64,000 nucleotides of DNA from Streptomyces griseicoloratus (GCF_014534645.1 NZ_JACVQF010000184.1:282157-346156), one strand, 5' to 3'. Shown: positions 35,006-49,545, counted from the stretch's first letter. Notes: generated by a model from the sequence alone, not told the origin. Program-made: numbers and translations.

Positions 35006-35536
35006 GTGGACAAGGACTGGGAAGATCGTGTCACCGCCGTCTGGGCCTCCTTCGACGACTACGCCGAGCAGGACGGGGCGGCCTTCCGTGCCGTGATCGA
35101 GGCGCTGGCCGCCGAGTTGCCCGGGGACAGCCCGCTCGGCCTGTTCGAGCGGGCCTGCGCCTGGGACTCGACGGGCCACTCGGACAGGGCCGTGCCCCTC
35201 TACCGGGAGGCGCTGGTCCGCGGGCTGGGTGACCTCAGCCGCTACAAGGCCCGCCGGGCGAAGATCCAGCTCTCCAGTTCCCTGCGCAACATCGGGCGTC
35301 CGCAGGAGGGCGTCGCGCTGCTGACGCCGGAGCTGGAGGCGCCCTCGGACGAGCTGGACGACGCCGTCCGCGCCACGCTGGCGCTGTGCCTGGCCGGCCT
35401 CGGCCGCGACCGCGAGGGACTGTCGCTCGTGCTGGGCGCGCTCGCGCCCCACCTGCCGCGCTACCAGCGGTCGATGGCCAACTACGCGCGGGCGCTGGTC
35501 GAGCCGGCCGGCCGGGAACCGTCCGGGGGGCGGTGA
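35006..35536 (+). CDS. Tetratricopeptide-repeat protein
   Basis: A 176-residue all-helical protein. The segment LFERACAWDSTGHSDRAVPLYREAL is a clear TPR, and later helices (QLSSSLRNIGRPQEGVALL) repeat the pattern. It lacks a signal peptide, so it is probably a cytoplasmic adaptor of unknown partner. GTG at 35006 follows GAAGGTG. The next gene starts 30 nt downstream, so the two are likely co-transcribed. Confidence 0.8.
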   Translation: MDKDWEDRVTAVWASFDDYAEQDGAAFRAVIEALAAELPGDSPLGLFERACAWDSTGHSDRAVPLYREALVRGLGDLSRYKARRAKIQLSSSLRNIGRPQEGVALLTPELEAPSDELDDAVRATLALCLAGLGRDREGLSLVLGALAPHLPRYQRSMANYARALVEPAGREPSGGR

Positions 35537-35566
35537 CCAAGCGCCGACCGGCTCGTTCTGCTGGAC

Positions 35567-37483
35567 GTGCAGTCACAGGATGTCGCTCCGCGCCCCGCAC
35601 CGCCCGCCACCGACCCGGTCGTCGACGTCGAGCAGGCCGAGGCCGCGCTCGTCGAGCACTACCCGCACCTGGTCCGGCTCGCCTACCTGGTCCTGCCGCC
35701 GGGGCTCGGCCGGAGCCGCCGGGTGCTGACGGCGCACTCCCTCACCCAGCGTGCGCTGCCCCGGAGCCGTACGGCGACGCCGGTGATCCCGGCGCAGTCG
35801 GCGGGCCGCGAGGGCGATCCCGGCTATGCCCTGGTCCGCCTGCGCGTGGTGCGTACGGCGCTGGAGGCGTGTCTGCCGCTCAAGCGCCGGGCCTGGCCCA
35901 GGCGGTCCCAGCTGCCGCCGCTGCTGCCCCAGGTGTGGGGGCTGAAGCTCTTCCCGCGCTCCGGCGGGGCCGCCGAACTCGCCCTGGACCAGCGGCTGTC
36001 CGCGCTGTCGGCGGCGGGCCGGGCCGCGTACGTGCTGCGCGGTCTGGAACGGCTCCCCGACGGCGACGTACGGCAGGTGCTGCGGGCCGCCGGTGCCCCG
36101 GACGCCGACGCCGCGCTGCGCGAGGCCGACGAGGTCGACGCACCGTACGCGCTGCTCGGCTCCCCCGAGTTCGATCCCTGCTCGCTGCAGGCCCGGCCGA
36201 CCGATCTGATGCGGCGCCGGCAGCGCACCCGGGCCGCGCTGGTCGCCGGTGCCGCCCTCGTCGTGTGCGGGACGCTGCTCGGCCTGCCCGACGGCGGCTG
36301 GGGGCCCGACGGCGCCGCCGCCCCGCCGTACGCCGAGAACCCGGCGGCCCGGGCGGCGCTCGACCCCGGCAGGCTGACGAAGGCCGCCCCCGGGGCCTGG
36401 CGGACCTCCGCGCGCACCGACTTCTCGGTGTGGCCGGCGCGCGGCGACCTCACCGGCGACAAGAGGCTGCTGCGGCGGGCCCTGGCCGTGTGGGCCCGGC
36501 CCGGCGGGACCGTCCGGGTGGCGGCGACCCCGGGCACCCCCGCCGGCGGCCCGTCCGGACCGCCCCAGCTGCTGTACGCCGGGACCGTCGACGGCGCGCG
36601 CGTGGTGATCCTCTACGACGGTCTGCGCGTGGCCCGGTACGCGGAGCCGGAGGACGGCACGGCGGGCGCGGCCCTGGACCTCGCGCGGACCGACGGGGCC
36701 GGCCGGGCCGAGGCGGGTGCGGTGGTCCTGGGCCGGGCCGACGGCAACGTCCGCTATCTGACGGCTCCCTGGGTGACCGGGGCGGCCGAGCGGGATCTGA
36801 CCAGGCCGGGTTCGGGGGCGATGGACCTGACCCTGACCGACGGCGTGACCGCGCCGCTGGCCGGCCCCGCCGAGCGCAGCGGCGGGTGCACGTCGTGGAA
36901 CGTGCTCCAGCTGACCGACGGCTCCACCACCCGTCTGTTGAGCGACCTCGGGGAGCTGGTGCCGGCCCGGCTCACCACCGGGCGGCCCGGGGCGGCGAAG
37001 GAGGCGTCGGGTGCCGCGGCGCTGCGCACCTGGGCGCCGTACGCCTGCTCGCTGGGCGCGGTGCGCGGGCAGGGCGTGCGGTCGGTGAACGCCTGGGAGT
37101 TCGCGACGCAGCCGCTGCCCGGGGACGGTTCGGCCGCCTGGGTGTGCACCCGTGCCGAGACCTGGAGGGGCGGCGGGGCCCGGGTGATGGCGCAGTTCCG
37201 GCCGCCGGGCGCGAAGCTCGCGGCGGTGGTGGCGAAGGCCGAGGACGTGCCGGCGTGCGGCCGGCGCGATCCCCATGTGCTGGCCGGGGTGCTGTGGAAG
37301 TCGGAGGGCGGGCGCTGGTACCTGGTGGCCGCCGGCAGCCGGGACACGGAGTCGGTCCGGGCGACGGGCGGCATCAGCGCCTCGGCCGAGGGGAACCTGC
37401 TGACGGCGAAGGCGGAACAGGGGGCGCGGGCCGACCTGAAGGGCACGCTGGACGACGGACGGACGATCAGCGGCCTGCGGTGA
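35567..37483 (+). CDS. Sigma-factor-like/membrane fusion protein
   Basis: A 638-residue protein of unusual layout. Residues about 22-65 (ALVEHYPHLVRLAYLVL) resemble sigma region 2 of ECF factors. Residues about 140-190 ([20 protein letters not shown] then LPDGDVRQVLRAAGAPD) resemble region 4. The core-binding and -10 recognition residues look degraded. One membrane helix follows (about 222-242). The remaining 390 residues are extracytoplasmic, with Cys pairs and WVCTRAETW-like motifs but no recognised domain. The GTG at 35567 is used. Function is unknown; a membrane-tethered regulator is an inference. Confidence 0.75.
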   Translation: MQSQDVAPRPAPPATDPVVDVEQAEAALVEHYPHLVRLAYLVLPPGLGRSRRVLTAHSLTQRALPRSRTATPVIPAQSAGREGDPGYALVRLRVVRTALEACLPLKRRAWPRRSQLPPLLPQVWGLKLFPRSGGAAELALDQRLSALSAAGRAAYVLRGLERLPDGDVRQVLRAAGAPDADAALREADEVDAPYALLGSPEFDPCSLQARPTDLMRRRQRTRAALVAGAALVVCGTLLGLPDGGWGPDGAAAPPYAENPAARAALDPGRLTKAAPGAWRTSARTDFSVWPARGDLTGDKRLLRRALAVWARPGGTVRVAATPGTPAGGPSGPPQLLYAGTVDGARVVILYDGLRVARYAEPEDGTAGAALDLARTDGAGRAEAGAVVLGRADGNVRYLTAPWVTGAAERDLTRPGSGAMDLTLTDGVTAPLAGPAERSGGCTSWNVLQLTDGSTTRLLSDLGELVPARLTTGRPGAAKEASGAAALRTWAPYACSLGAVRGQGVRSVNAWEFATQPLPGDGSAAWVCTRAETWRGGGARVMAQFRPPGAKLAAVVAKAEDVPACGRRDPHVLAGVLWKSEGGRWYLVAAGSRDTESVRATGGISASAEGNLLTAKAEQGARADLKGTLDDGRTISGLR

Positions 37484-37512
37484 GAGTCCGCTCCCTCCCT
37501 GCCCCATCTAGC

Positions 37513-37577
37513 TGACACTGGCGTCAACAAGTACTCGCACAAGGGTTCCCCGCGGCCTTACCCGTCAGTACATTGAC
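37513..37577 (+). promoter_or_regulatory. Promoter with TGAC/GTCA inverted repeats
   Basis: Two inverted repeats, TGAC-ACTGGC-GTCA (37513-37526) and GTCA-GTACAT-TGAC (37564-37577), precede the gene at 37581. The second covers a -10-like TACATT (37569-37574) that ends 6 nt before the ATG, so the mRNA is probably leaderless. They may be operators for the TetR protein encoded in the same unit. Confidence 0.4.
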
Positions 37578-37580
37578 GCC

Positions 37581-38495
37581 ATGTCTAATACGCAGCCCCG
37601 GTTGCCCCGGCCGGTGGAATCCGAGCGCATACCGCTCAGGGCGCGGAAGGTGTCCTTCTCCTGGGAGGACACCCCGTTGCACTGGGTGCCGGGGGACCCG
37701 TTCACGACGCACACCATCAATGTGCTGCACCTGCTGCTGCCCGCCGGTGAGCGGTGGTTCGTGCACGTCTACAAGCAGGTGCTGCCGTACATCCGGGACG
37801 AGCGGCTCCGCGAGGACGTCATCGGGTTCATCGGGCAGGAGGCGATGCACTCCCAGGCCCACGACGCGGTGCTGCCGCACCTGAAGGACCAGGGGCTCGA
37901 CCCCACCCCGTACACCGCGCAGGTCGACTGGCTCTTCGAGAAGCTGCTCGGCGACCGCACCCTGCCGCCGGGCCGGCCGCGCCGGTGGTGGCTGATGGAG
38001 CGGGTGGCGCTGATCGCGGCCATCGAGCACTACACGGCGTTCCTCGGCGACTGGGTGCTCAACGCCGGCGAACTGGACCGGCGCGGCGCCGACCCGACCA
38101 TGCTGGACCTGCTGCGCTGGCACGGCGCCGAGGAGGTCGAGCACCGGTCCGTGGCCTTCGAGCTCTTCCTGCACGTGGACGGGAGCTACGCGCGGCGGGT
38201 GCGCACCTGGGCGACCGCGTTCACCGCGCTGGTGTTCCTGTGGCAGCGCGGGACGCGGTTCTTCATGGAGAACGACCCGACGCTCATCGACGGCCGCGCC
38301 ACCTTCAAGGAGTTCCACCGGCGCGGGCGCCGGGGCCTGCTGCCCTCGACCGGCGCCGTGATCCGGTCCGTCCCCCGCTATCTGAGCCACTCCTACCACC
38401 CCTCGCAGGAGGGCTCGACCGAGCAGGCCGTGGCCTACCTCGCCACGTCCCCCGCCGCCCTGGCCGCCGAGAAGTCCCGGGAGTCAGCCGCATGA
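37581..38495 (+). CDS. Ferritin-like diiron protein (PF10118 'metal-dependent hydrolase' family)
   Basis: A 304-residue helical protein. Family databases call it a predicted metal-dependent hydrolase. The sequence shows a carboxylate-bridged diiron pattern: E87-AM-H90 (with H94), E149-H150 in AAIEHYTAF, and E184/E185-VE-H188 in HGAEEVEHR. These are the ExxH repeats of ferritin-like oxygenases and desaturases. Its stop overlaps the start of a flavin/[2Fe-2S] reductase gene by ATGA, which strongly suggests an electron-requiring oxygenase rather than a hydrolase. The substrate is unknown. Confidence 0.8.
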   Translation: MSNTQPRLPRPVESERIPLRARKVSFSWEDTPLHWVPGDPFTTHTINVLHLLLPAGERWFVHVYKQVLPYIRDERLREDVIGFIGQEAMHSQAHDAVLPHLKDQGLDPTPYTAQVDWLFEKLLGDRTLPPGRPRRWWLMERVALIAAIEHYTAFLGDWVLNAGELDRRGADPTMLDLLRWHGAEEVEHRSVAFELFLHVDGSYARRVRTWATAFTALVFLWQRGTRFFMENDPTLIDGRATFKEFHRRGRRGLLPSTGAVIRSVPRYLSHSYHPSQEGSTEQAVAYLATSPAALAAEKSRESAA

Positions 38496-39550
38496 AGCCG
38501 AGGCCGATGACCCTGCTGATCGCGGCCGGTGCCGCGCTGGTCGTGCGGCGGGCCGTGCGGCGCCGCATCCAGGGCTCGCCCCTGTGGCCGATGCCCGCGC
38601 TGGACCCGCCGGTCTCCGGACAGCCCCGCTCCCGTGCCCTGCGGCTGCTGGTCACCGCGCACGAGCGGATCGCCGACGGGGTGGTCCGGGTGCGCCTGGA
38701 AGGACACGACCTGCCGCGCTGGGAACCGGGAGCGCACCTCGACGTCGTGCTGCCGTCGGGCCTGGTCCGGCAGTACTCGCTGTGCGGCGACCCGGAGGAC
38801 ACCTCGTCGTACACGGTCGCCACGCGGCTGGTCGAGGACGGCCGGGGAGGCTCGCGCGAGATGCACGAGCAGGTGCAGGAGGGAACGGAGCTGGAGGTGC
38901 GCGGCCCGCGCAACCGCTTCCCGCTGGTCGAGGCGCCCTCCTACGTCTTCGTCGCCGGCGGCATCGGGATCACTCCCGTCCTGCCGATGCTGCGGGCCCT
39001 GCCGGAGGGCACCGAGTGGCGGCTGCTGTACTGCGGGCGGACCCGGGCCTCGATGCCGTTCCTGGAGGAGGTCCGGAAGCTGGACCCCGGCCAGGAGCGG
39101 ATCACCGTCGTCCCCGAGGACGAGGACGGGCGGCCCGGTCTCGACGCGTTCCTCGCCGACGTACCCGAAGATGCCGCCGTCTACTGCTGCGGCCCCGAGG
39201 GGCTGATGACGGCCGTCGAGGAGCGGCTGCCGAAGGGGGCGGCGCTGCACCTGGAGCGGTTCGCGCCGCGCACGGCGGCGGGCGGCGACGGGGAGTTCGA
39301 GGTCGAGCTGCGGCGCAGCGGGCGGACGCTGACCGTGGCCGCCGGCTCGTCCGTGCTCGCCGCCGTGCGCGCCGAGCTGCCGAACACCCCGTACTCCTGC
39401 GAGCAGGGCTGGTGCGGGACCTGCCAACAGCGGGTGCTGGAGGGCGAGATCGACCACCGGGACGAGCTGCTGACCGACTCCGAGCGCGGTGACTCGATGC
39501 TCATCTGCGTCTCACGTGCGCGAGGGGAGCGCCTGGTCCTCGACATGTGA
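38492..39550 (+). CDS. Flavin/[2Fe-2S] ferredoxin reductase
   Basis: A 352-residue electron-transfer protein. An N-terminal membrane-interacting helix (about 5-25) precedes an FAD/FMN-binding barrel (RQYSLCGDP), an NAD-binding domain (VFVAGGIGITPVLPML, CCGPEGL) and a C-terminal plant-type [2Fe-2S] domain (YSCEQGWCGTC, then LIC). The order matches the phthalate dioxygenase reductase type. Translational coupling (4-nt overlap) to the diiron protein indicates it reduces that partner. Confidence 0.92.
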   Translation: MKPRPMTLLIAAGAALVVRRAVRRRIQGSPLWPMPALDPPVSGQPRSRALRLLVTAHERIADGVVRVRLEGHDLPRWEPGAHLDVVLPSGLVRQYSLCGDPEDTSSYTVATRLVEDGRGGSREMHEQVQEGTELEVRGPRNRFPLVEAPSYVFVAGGIGITPVLPMLRALPEGTEWRLLYCGRTRASMPFLEEVRKLDPGQERITVVPEDEDGRPGLDAFLADVPEDAAVYCCGPEGLMTAVEERLPKGAALHLERFAPRTAAGGDGEFEVELRRSGRTLTVAAGSSVLAAVRAELPNTPYSCEQGWCGTCQQRVLEGEIDHRDELLTDSERGDSMLICVSRARGERLVLDM

Positions 39551-39607
39551 ACACCGGTGACCGGTCCGGCCAGTTCAGGGGCCGAATTCGATCGGTAAGG
39601 TGTTCGT

Positions 39608-40297
39608 ATGACTACCGGGGTACGCCGCAGAATGGGCGTCGAGGAGCGGCGGCAGCAGTTGATCGGCGTCGCCCTCGAACTGTTCAGCCGCCGCTCGCCC
39701 GACGAGGTCTCCATCGACGAGATAGCGTCGGCGGCCGGTATCTCCCGCCCCCTGGTCTACCACTACTTCCCCGGCAAACTCAGCCTGTACGAGGCCGCGC
39801 TGCAGCGCGCCTCGGACGATCTGGCGGCCCGGTTCGTGGAGCCCAAGGAGGGCCCGCTGGGCGCGCGGCTGCTGCGGGTGATGGGCCGCTACTTCGACTT
39901 CGTCGACGAACACGGCCCCGGCTTCTCGGCCCTGATGCGCGGCGGCCCGGCGGTCGGCTCGTCCACGACCAACGCGCTCGTGGACTCCGTCCGGCAGGCC
40001 GCGTACGTCCAGATCCTCGCGCACCTGGACGTCACCGACCCGCCCGCCCGCCTGGACCTGGTCGTCCGCTCCTGGATCTCGCTCGCCGAGTCCACGGCAC
40101 TGATCTGGCTGGACGGCCGGCGCATCCCCCGCGAGGAGCTCCAGGCCCAGCTCGTCCACGACTTCGCCGCCCTCGCCGCCGTCAGCGCGGCCTACGACGA
40201 GGAGATGAGCGCCCTGCTGCGCCGCATCCTCGCCGACGAGCCGGCCGACGGCCCGTTCGCGGACCTGGTCGGCCAGCTGATCGAGCTGGCGTCGTAG
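39608..40297 (+). CDS. TetR-family regulator
   Basis: A 229-residue repressor. The N-terminal helix-turn-helix reads VSIDEIASAAGISRPLVYHYFPGKLSLYEAAL; the C-terminal ligand domain is helical and divergent. It follows the diiron/reductase pair by 57 bp and probably controls that unit. TAAGG lies 7 nt before the ATG. The stop is 1 nt from the stop of the convergent tautomerase-like gene. Confidence 0.9.
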   Translation: MTTGVRRRMGVEERRQQLIGVALELFSRRSPDEVSIDEIASAAGISRPLVYHYFPGKLSLYEAALQRASDDLAARFVEPKEGPLGARLLRVMGRYFDFVDEHGPGFSALMRGGPAVGSSTTNALVDSVRQAAYVQILAHLDVTDPPARLDLVVRSWISLAESTALIWLDGRRIPREELQAQLVHDFAALAAVSAAYDEEMSALLRRILADEPADGPFADLVGQLIELAS

Positions 40298-40298
40298 C

Positions 40299-40652
40299 TC
40301 AGACCTCGGCCTTGCGGTAGGACGGGTCGAGGTCGCGCACCTCGGCCGACAGGTGCAGGGTGAGCCCGTCCTGCGGCTGCACGTGCTTGCGCAACAACTC
40401 CACCACGGCCTCGGTCAGCCGCGCCTTGGTCTCGTCACTGCGTCCGGCGAGCAGCGCGATCGAGACGTTCACGATGGCGTGCCGCTCCCACTCGGCGCCG
40501 ACGATGTCGTCCTCGGTGCGCAGCACCCGTGTCTTGCACGCCTCCAGCCGCGCGGCCGCCGTCTCGACGACCACCGGGTGCAGGGCCACGGCGAACTCCT
40601 CCCAGTCGACGTCGTCGAGGTAGGCGGAACGCTCGACAGTGATCTGCGGCAT
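40299..40652 (-). CDS. Tautomerase-superfamily protein (CHMI-like)
   Basis: A 117-residue protein with Pro immediately after the start Met (MPQITVERSAYLDD), the catalytic N-terminal proline of the tautomerase superfamily. This selects ATG 40652 over more upstream codons, and GGAG lies at the right distance. The rest resembles 5-carboxymethyl-2-hydroxymuconate isomerase (VNVSIALLAGRSDETKARL). No aromatic degradation genes are nearby, so the substrate is unknown. Confidence 0.8.
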   Translation of the reverse strand: MPQITVERSAYLDDVDWEEFAVALHPVVVETAAARLEACKTRVLRTEDDIVGAEWERHAIVNVSIALLAGRSDETKARLTEAVVELLRKHVQPQDGLTLHLSAEVRDLDPSYRKAEV

Positions 40653-40706
40653 GGGTGCTCCTGTTCTCCGGCCGGTGGACAGGAGCACCTTAACCGCAGC
40701 GTCCCG

Positions 40707-46112
<5,406 letters not shown>

Positions 46113-46176
46113 CGGTGTGAACTCCTTGCGATTGCGGCTCGATCGGGTCCGACCCCGGCGAGACGGTAACGGCGCC

Positions 46177-46193
46177 GCAAGGCTTACAGCAAG
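46177..46193 (-). promoter_or_regulatory. Candidate MalR site upstream of the amylopullulanase gene
   Basis: On this strand CTTGC-n7-CTTGC is repeated with 12-bp period, 65-81 bp before the GTG. The same pentamer recurs before the alpha-amylase, malE and malR genes. GCAAG-type repeats are known as regulatory sites of Streptomyces amylase genes. Confidence 0.5.
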
Positions 46194-46232
46194 GGTCGTG
46201 AAAGTAACGGAAAGGATTTTCACGACCCTTGC
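46189..46232 (-). terminator. Hairpin after the alpha-amylase gene
   Basis: A perfect 15-bp stem (arms 46189-46203 and 46218-46232) with a 14-nt loop lies 13 nt after the alpha-amylase stop. It overlaps the CTTGC motifs, so it may serve both termination and control. Confidence 0.75.
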
Positions 46233-46245
46233 GTGCGGCGCCCGT

Positions 46246-47619
46246 TCAGCAGCCGGTCCTGCCCGCGTACAGGGCGAGCGCGGTGCCCGCGCCCAGCGTC
46301 GCGGTGAACCGGCCGGAGCCGTCGACGTTCACCGTCGTGTTGTTCTGGACGTTGCAGTACGTCCCGGCGGCCAGCGACGTCTGGTAGGTGCGGGTCAGCG
46401 GGCCGGACTCGTGGTTGATGGCGACGTAGCCCTTGCTCCCGCGTCCGAAGGCGATGGCGTCACCGCCGTTGTCCCACCAGCCGGTGACCGGCTGTCCCCG
46501 GGTGGCGTTGCGGAAGGCGACCATGGACCTGATCTCCGGCCAGGCGTGCTGGCACTTCCAGCCGCTCTGCCAGCAGGCGTCCACCCGTCCCCCGTTGGGC
46601 GGCCCGGCGTCGGCGTTCGACCACTCGTAGCCGGAGTTGACGTCGGGGGCGCCGTAGGGCCAGGCCAGCATGAAGACGTTGGCCAGGGTGTAGGTGGCGT
46701 TGTCCTTGTAGCTGAGGGTGGAGCCGTTGCGCTCGGTGTCGTGGTTGTCGACGAAGACGCCCGCGACGCCACTGCTCATGTACCCCCAGCCCTCGCCGTA
46801 GTTCCTCAGGTAGGCGAGGTTCTCGTTGTTGAAGACGCGCTTGAGGTCGTAGGCGTAGCGGAACTCCTGCACGTCGCCGTTGCCGGTGTACTCGGCCGGC
46901 TGGACGGCCTCGCCGCTGCCGTGGATGACCTCCTGCTTCCAGTAGACGGACGGGTTCGTCAGGCGGGACTTGATGTTCGCCAGGTCCGCTGCCGGGATGT
47001 GCTTGGCCGCGTCGACGCGGAAGCCGTCGACGCCGAGGGACAGCAGGTCGTTGAGGTACCCGGCGATCGTCTTGCGCACGTACTCCTCGCCGGTGTCGAG
47101 GTCGGCGAGGCCCACCAGTTCGCAGTGCTGGACGTTGTAGCGGTCCTGGTAGTTGGCGATCTCGGAGCGGCAGTCGTCGAAGTCGTAGGACGAGTAGAGC
47201 CCCGGATAGTCGTACTTGGTGTAGGACGAGCCGCCGGTGCCGGTGCCGCTGCCGGCCGACATGTGGTTGACCACGGCGTCGACGACGACCTTCACGCCGG
47301 CCGCGTGGCAGGTGTTCACCATGTTCCGGAAGGCCGTGCGGTCGCCGAGACGCCCGGCGATCTTGTAGCTGACGGGCTGGTACGAGGTCCACCACTGCCC
47401 GCCCTGTATGTGCTCGGCGGGCGGGGAGACCTGGACGTAGCCGTAGCCGGCGGGGCCGAGGGTGCTGGTGCACTCGCGGGCGACGGAGGCGAAGTCCCAC
47501 TCGAAGAGGACGGCGGTGACGTCCTTGGTGCCGGGCGGGGAGGCGTTCGCGGCAGTCGGGGTCATGACAAGGGCGGCTGCCGCGAGCGCGACCGCCCCGG
47601 AGAGGGTTCTGCGTGCCAT
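46246..47619 (-). CDS. aml: Secreted alpha-amylase
   Basis: Extracellular endo-alpha-1,4-glucanase of 457 residues. The signal peptide (about 1-27, ending TAANA) precedes a GH13 domain of the animal/actinomycete type. Catalytic residues are D203 (GFRVDAAKH), E230 (KQEVIHG) and D294 (FVDNHDTER). A C-terminal beta domain ends at Cys; no starch-binding module is attached, unlike many Streptomyces amylases. It lies in the same orientation as the mal genes, with its own promoter containing a palindrome. Confidence 0.95.
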   Translation of the reverse strand: MARRTLSGAVALAAAALVMTPTAANASPPGTKDVTAVLFEWDFASVARECTSTLGPAGYGYVQVSPPAEHIQGGQWWTSYQPVSYKIAGRLGDRTAFRNMVNTCHAAGVKVVVDAVVNHMSAGSGTGTGGSSYTKYDYPGLYSSYDFDDCRSEIANYQDRYNVQHCELVGLADLDTGEEYVRKTIAGYLNDLLSLGVDGFRVDAAKHIPAADLANIKSRLTNPSVYWKQEVIHGSGEAVQPAEYTGNGDVQEFRYAYDLKRVFNNENLAYLRNYGEGWGYMSSGVAGVFVDNHDTERNGSTLSYKDNATYTLANVFMLAWPYGAPDVNSGYEWSNADAGPPNGGRVDACWQSGWKCQHAWPEIRSMVAFRNATRGQPVTGWWDNGGDAIAFGRGSKGYVAINHESGPLTRTYQTSLAAGTYCNVQNNTTVNVDGSGRFTATLGAGTALALYAGRTGC

Positions 47620-47646
47620 GTGGGGGTTCCTTCTTCTTTGAAGGCT

Positions 47647-47672
47647 CTTGCTGAAAACTTCAGCAACCTTGC
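47647..47672 (-). promoter_or_regulatory. Palindromic operator upstream of alpha-amylase
   Basis: TTGCTGAA-AAC-TTCAGCAA (47648-47666) is a perfect inverted repeat. CTTGC occurs on the plus strand at 47647 and 47668, 21 bp (two helical turns) apart. It lies 28-53 bp before the gene start, so a bound MalR-like repressor would cover the promoter. Confidence 0.6.
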
Positions 47673-47690
47673 GGTGACGCAGATGTTAAA

Positions 47691-47718
47691 GGCCCGCCAC
47701 CCGAAAGGGCAGCGGGCC
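47691..47718 (-). terminator. Terminator after aglA
   Basis: A 7-bp stem (GGCCCGC / GCGGGCC) with an inner CCC-GAAA-GGG hairpin. On the minus strand it is followed directly by TTTAAC, a rare T-tract for this genome. Confidence 0.7.
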
Positions 47719-47753
47719 GTACGGAATTGAAGGAAGTTTCCTGCCGGGTGCCG

Positions 47754-49436
47754 TCAGGCGGTCGTCCACCACACCGTCGTGTCCGCCGGCACCTTCGCCT
47801 CGCCGTCCGCCTCGGTGACCTCGCCGCTGGCCAGCAGCACCCGGCCGTGGGCGGGCAGCGCCACCGACTCGCCGGTGGTGTTGGCGACGCAGACGAACTC
47901 CCCGCGCCGGAAGGCGAGGACGCCCTCGGGCGCCCGCAGCCACTCCACCGCGTCGCCCGCGCCCAGGTCGGGCTGCTCCCGGCGCACGGCCAGCGCGGCG
48001 CGGTACAGCTCCAGCGTCGAGCCGGGCACGCCGGTCTGCGCCTCGACGCTCAGCTCGCCCCAGCCCGCCGGCTGCGGCAGCCAGCTGCCGCCGTCGCCGA
48101 AGCCGTACGACGAGCCCTCGCGCGTCCACGGGATCGGCACCCGGCAGCCGTCGCGGAAGCCGTCCTGCCCGGCGCCGCGGAAGTACGCCGGGTCCTGGCG
48201 CACCTCGTCCGGCAGGTCGACGACGTCCGGCAGGCCCAGCTCCTCGCCCTGGTAGACGTACGCCGATCCGGGCAGCGCCAGCATCAGCAGGGTGGCGGCG
48301 CGGGCCCGGCGCAGGCCCAGCTCGCGGTCGCCGGCCAGGCGGATCTGGGTGCCGAGGCCGGGCGGGTTGGCGAAGCGCGTGGCGTGCCGGGTGACGTCGT
48401 GGTTGGAGAGCACCCAGGTCGCCGGGGCACCGACCGGGCGCATCGCCTCCAGGGTGCGGTCGATGACCCCGCGCAGCTCCTCGGCGTCCCAGTGGGTGCC
48501 CAGGTACTGGAAGTTGAACGCCTGGTGCAGCTCGTCCGGGCGGACGTAGTTGGCGGTGCGCTCGACGGTCGGGGTCCATGCCTCGGCGACGAAGATGCGC
48601 TCGCCGGAGTACTCGTCGAGGATGCGGCGCCACTGCCGGTAGATGTCGTGGACGCCGTCCTGGTCGAAGAACGGCATGACATCGTTGCCCAGCAGTTTCA
48701 ACTGCTCGTGCGATCCGAGGTCGGGCAGGCCCTCGGCCTTCACCATGCCGTGGGCGACGTCGATGCGGAAGCCGTCGACGCCCATGTCCAGCCAGAAGCG
48801 CAGGATGGAGCGGAACTCGTCGCCGACGGCCGGGTGGTCCCAGTTGAAGTCGGGCTGCTCGGGGGCGAACAGGTGCAGGTACCACTCGCCGGGCGTGCCG
48901 TCCGGCTCGGTCACGCGGGTCCAGGCCGGGCCGCCGAAGATGGACTCCCAGTCGTTCGGCGGGAGCTCGCCGTTCTCCCCCTTGCCGGGCCGGAAGTGGT
49001 AGCGCTCCCGCAGCGGGGAGCCGGGGCCCTCGGCGAGCGCCCGTTTGAACCATTCGTGCTGGTCGGAGGAGTGGTTCGGGACCAGGTCGACGATGATGCG
49101 CAGGCCCAGCGCGTGCGCGTCGCGGATCAGCGCGTCGGCGTCGAGCAGCGTGCCGAACATCGGGTCGACGGCCCGGTAGTCGGCGACGTCGTAGCCGGCG
49201 TCGGCCTGCGGGGAGGCGTAGAAGGGGCTGAGCCACACGGCGTCCACGCCGAGGTCGCGCAGGTACGGCAGGCGGGTGCGGACGCCTTCCAGGTCGCCCA
49301 TGCCGTCGCCGTTGCTGTCGGCGAAGCTGCGCGGGTAGACCTGGTAGATCACCGCGTCCCGCCACCAGTCGCGGCGGCCCGCGACGGTGGCGGTGGCGGA
49401 GGTGGGGGCCGGGGCTGCGGAGTGCTGCTGGCTCAT
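47754..49436 (-). CDS. aglA: Alpha-glucosidase (GH13, maltodextrin)
   Basis: Cytoplasmic enzyme of 560 residues that hydrolyses imported maltose and maltodextrins. It starts RRDWWRDAVIYQVYPRSFAD near the N-terminus and has catalytic D226 (GFRIDVAHG), E285 (FVAEAW) and D347 (SNHDVTR). No signal peptide. ATG 49436 with AAGGAC upstream is preferred to 49469. It is the last gene of the malEFG-aglA unit, separated from malG by a hairpin. Confidence 0.94.
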   Translation of the reverse strand: MSQQHSAAPAPTSATATVAGRRDWWRDAVIYQVYPRSFADSNGDGMGDLEGVRTRLPYLRDLGVDAVWLSPFYASPQADAGYDVADYRAVDPMFGTLLDADALIRDAHALGLRIIVDLVPNHSSDQHEWFKRALAEGPGSPLRERYHFRPGKGENGELPPNDWESIFGGPAWTRVTEPDGTPGEWYLHLFAPEQPDFNWDHPAVGDEFRSILRFWLDMGVDGFRIDVAHGMVKAEGLPDLGSHEQLKLLGNDVMPFFDQDGVHDIYRQWRRILDEYSGERIFVAEAWTPTVERTANYVRPDELHQAFNFQYLGTHWDAEELRGVIDRTLEAMRPVGAPATWVLSNHDVTRHATRFANPPGLGTQIRLAGDRELGLRRARAATLLMLALPGSAYVYQGEELGLPDVVDLPDEVRQDPAYFRGAGQDGFRDGCRVPIPWTREGSSYGFGDGGSWLPQPAGWGELSVEAQTGVPGSTLELYRAALAVRREQPDLGAGDAVEWLRAPEGVLAFRRGEFVCVANTTGESVALPAHGRVLLASGEVTEADGEAKVPADTTVWWTTA

Positions 49437-49501
49437 GTCGTCCTTGATGCGTAACTGGGGGCGGGTCATGGAGTCGTGGGGTGGTTGGCGACGGGTGACG
49501 A

Positions 49502-49545
49502 GGCGGCCGCGGTGACGGCGGGGTCGGATGGGCACCGCGGCCGCC
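49502..49545 (-). terminator. Hairpin between malG and aglA
   Basis: A perfect 13-bp stem (GGCGGCCGCGGTG / CACCGCGGCCGCC) with an 18-nt loop starts 40 nt after the malG stop. It may attenuate aglA relative to the transporter or stabilise the upstream mRNA. Confidence 0.6.
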
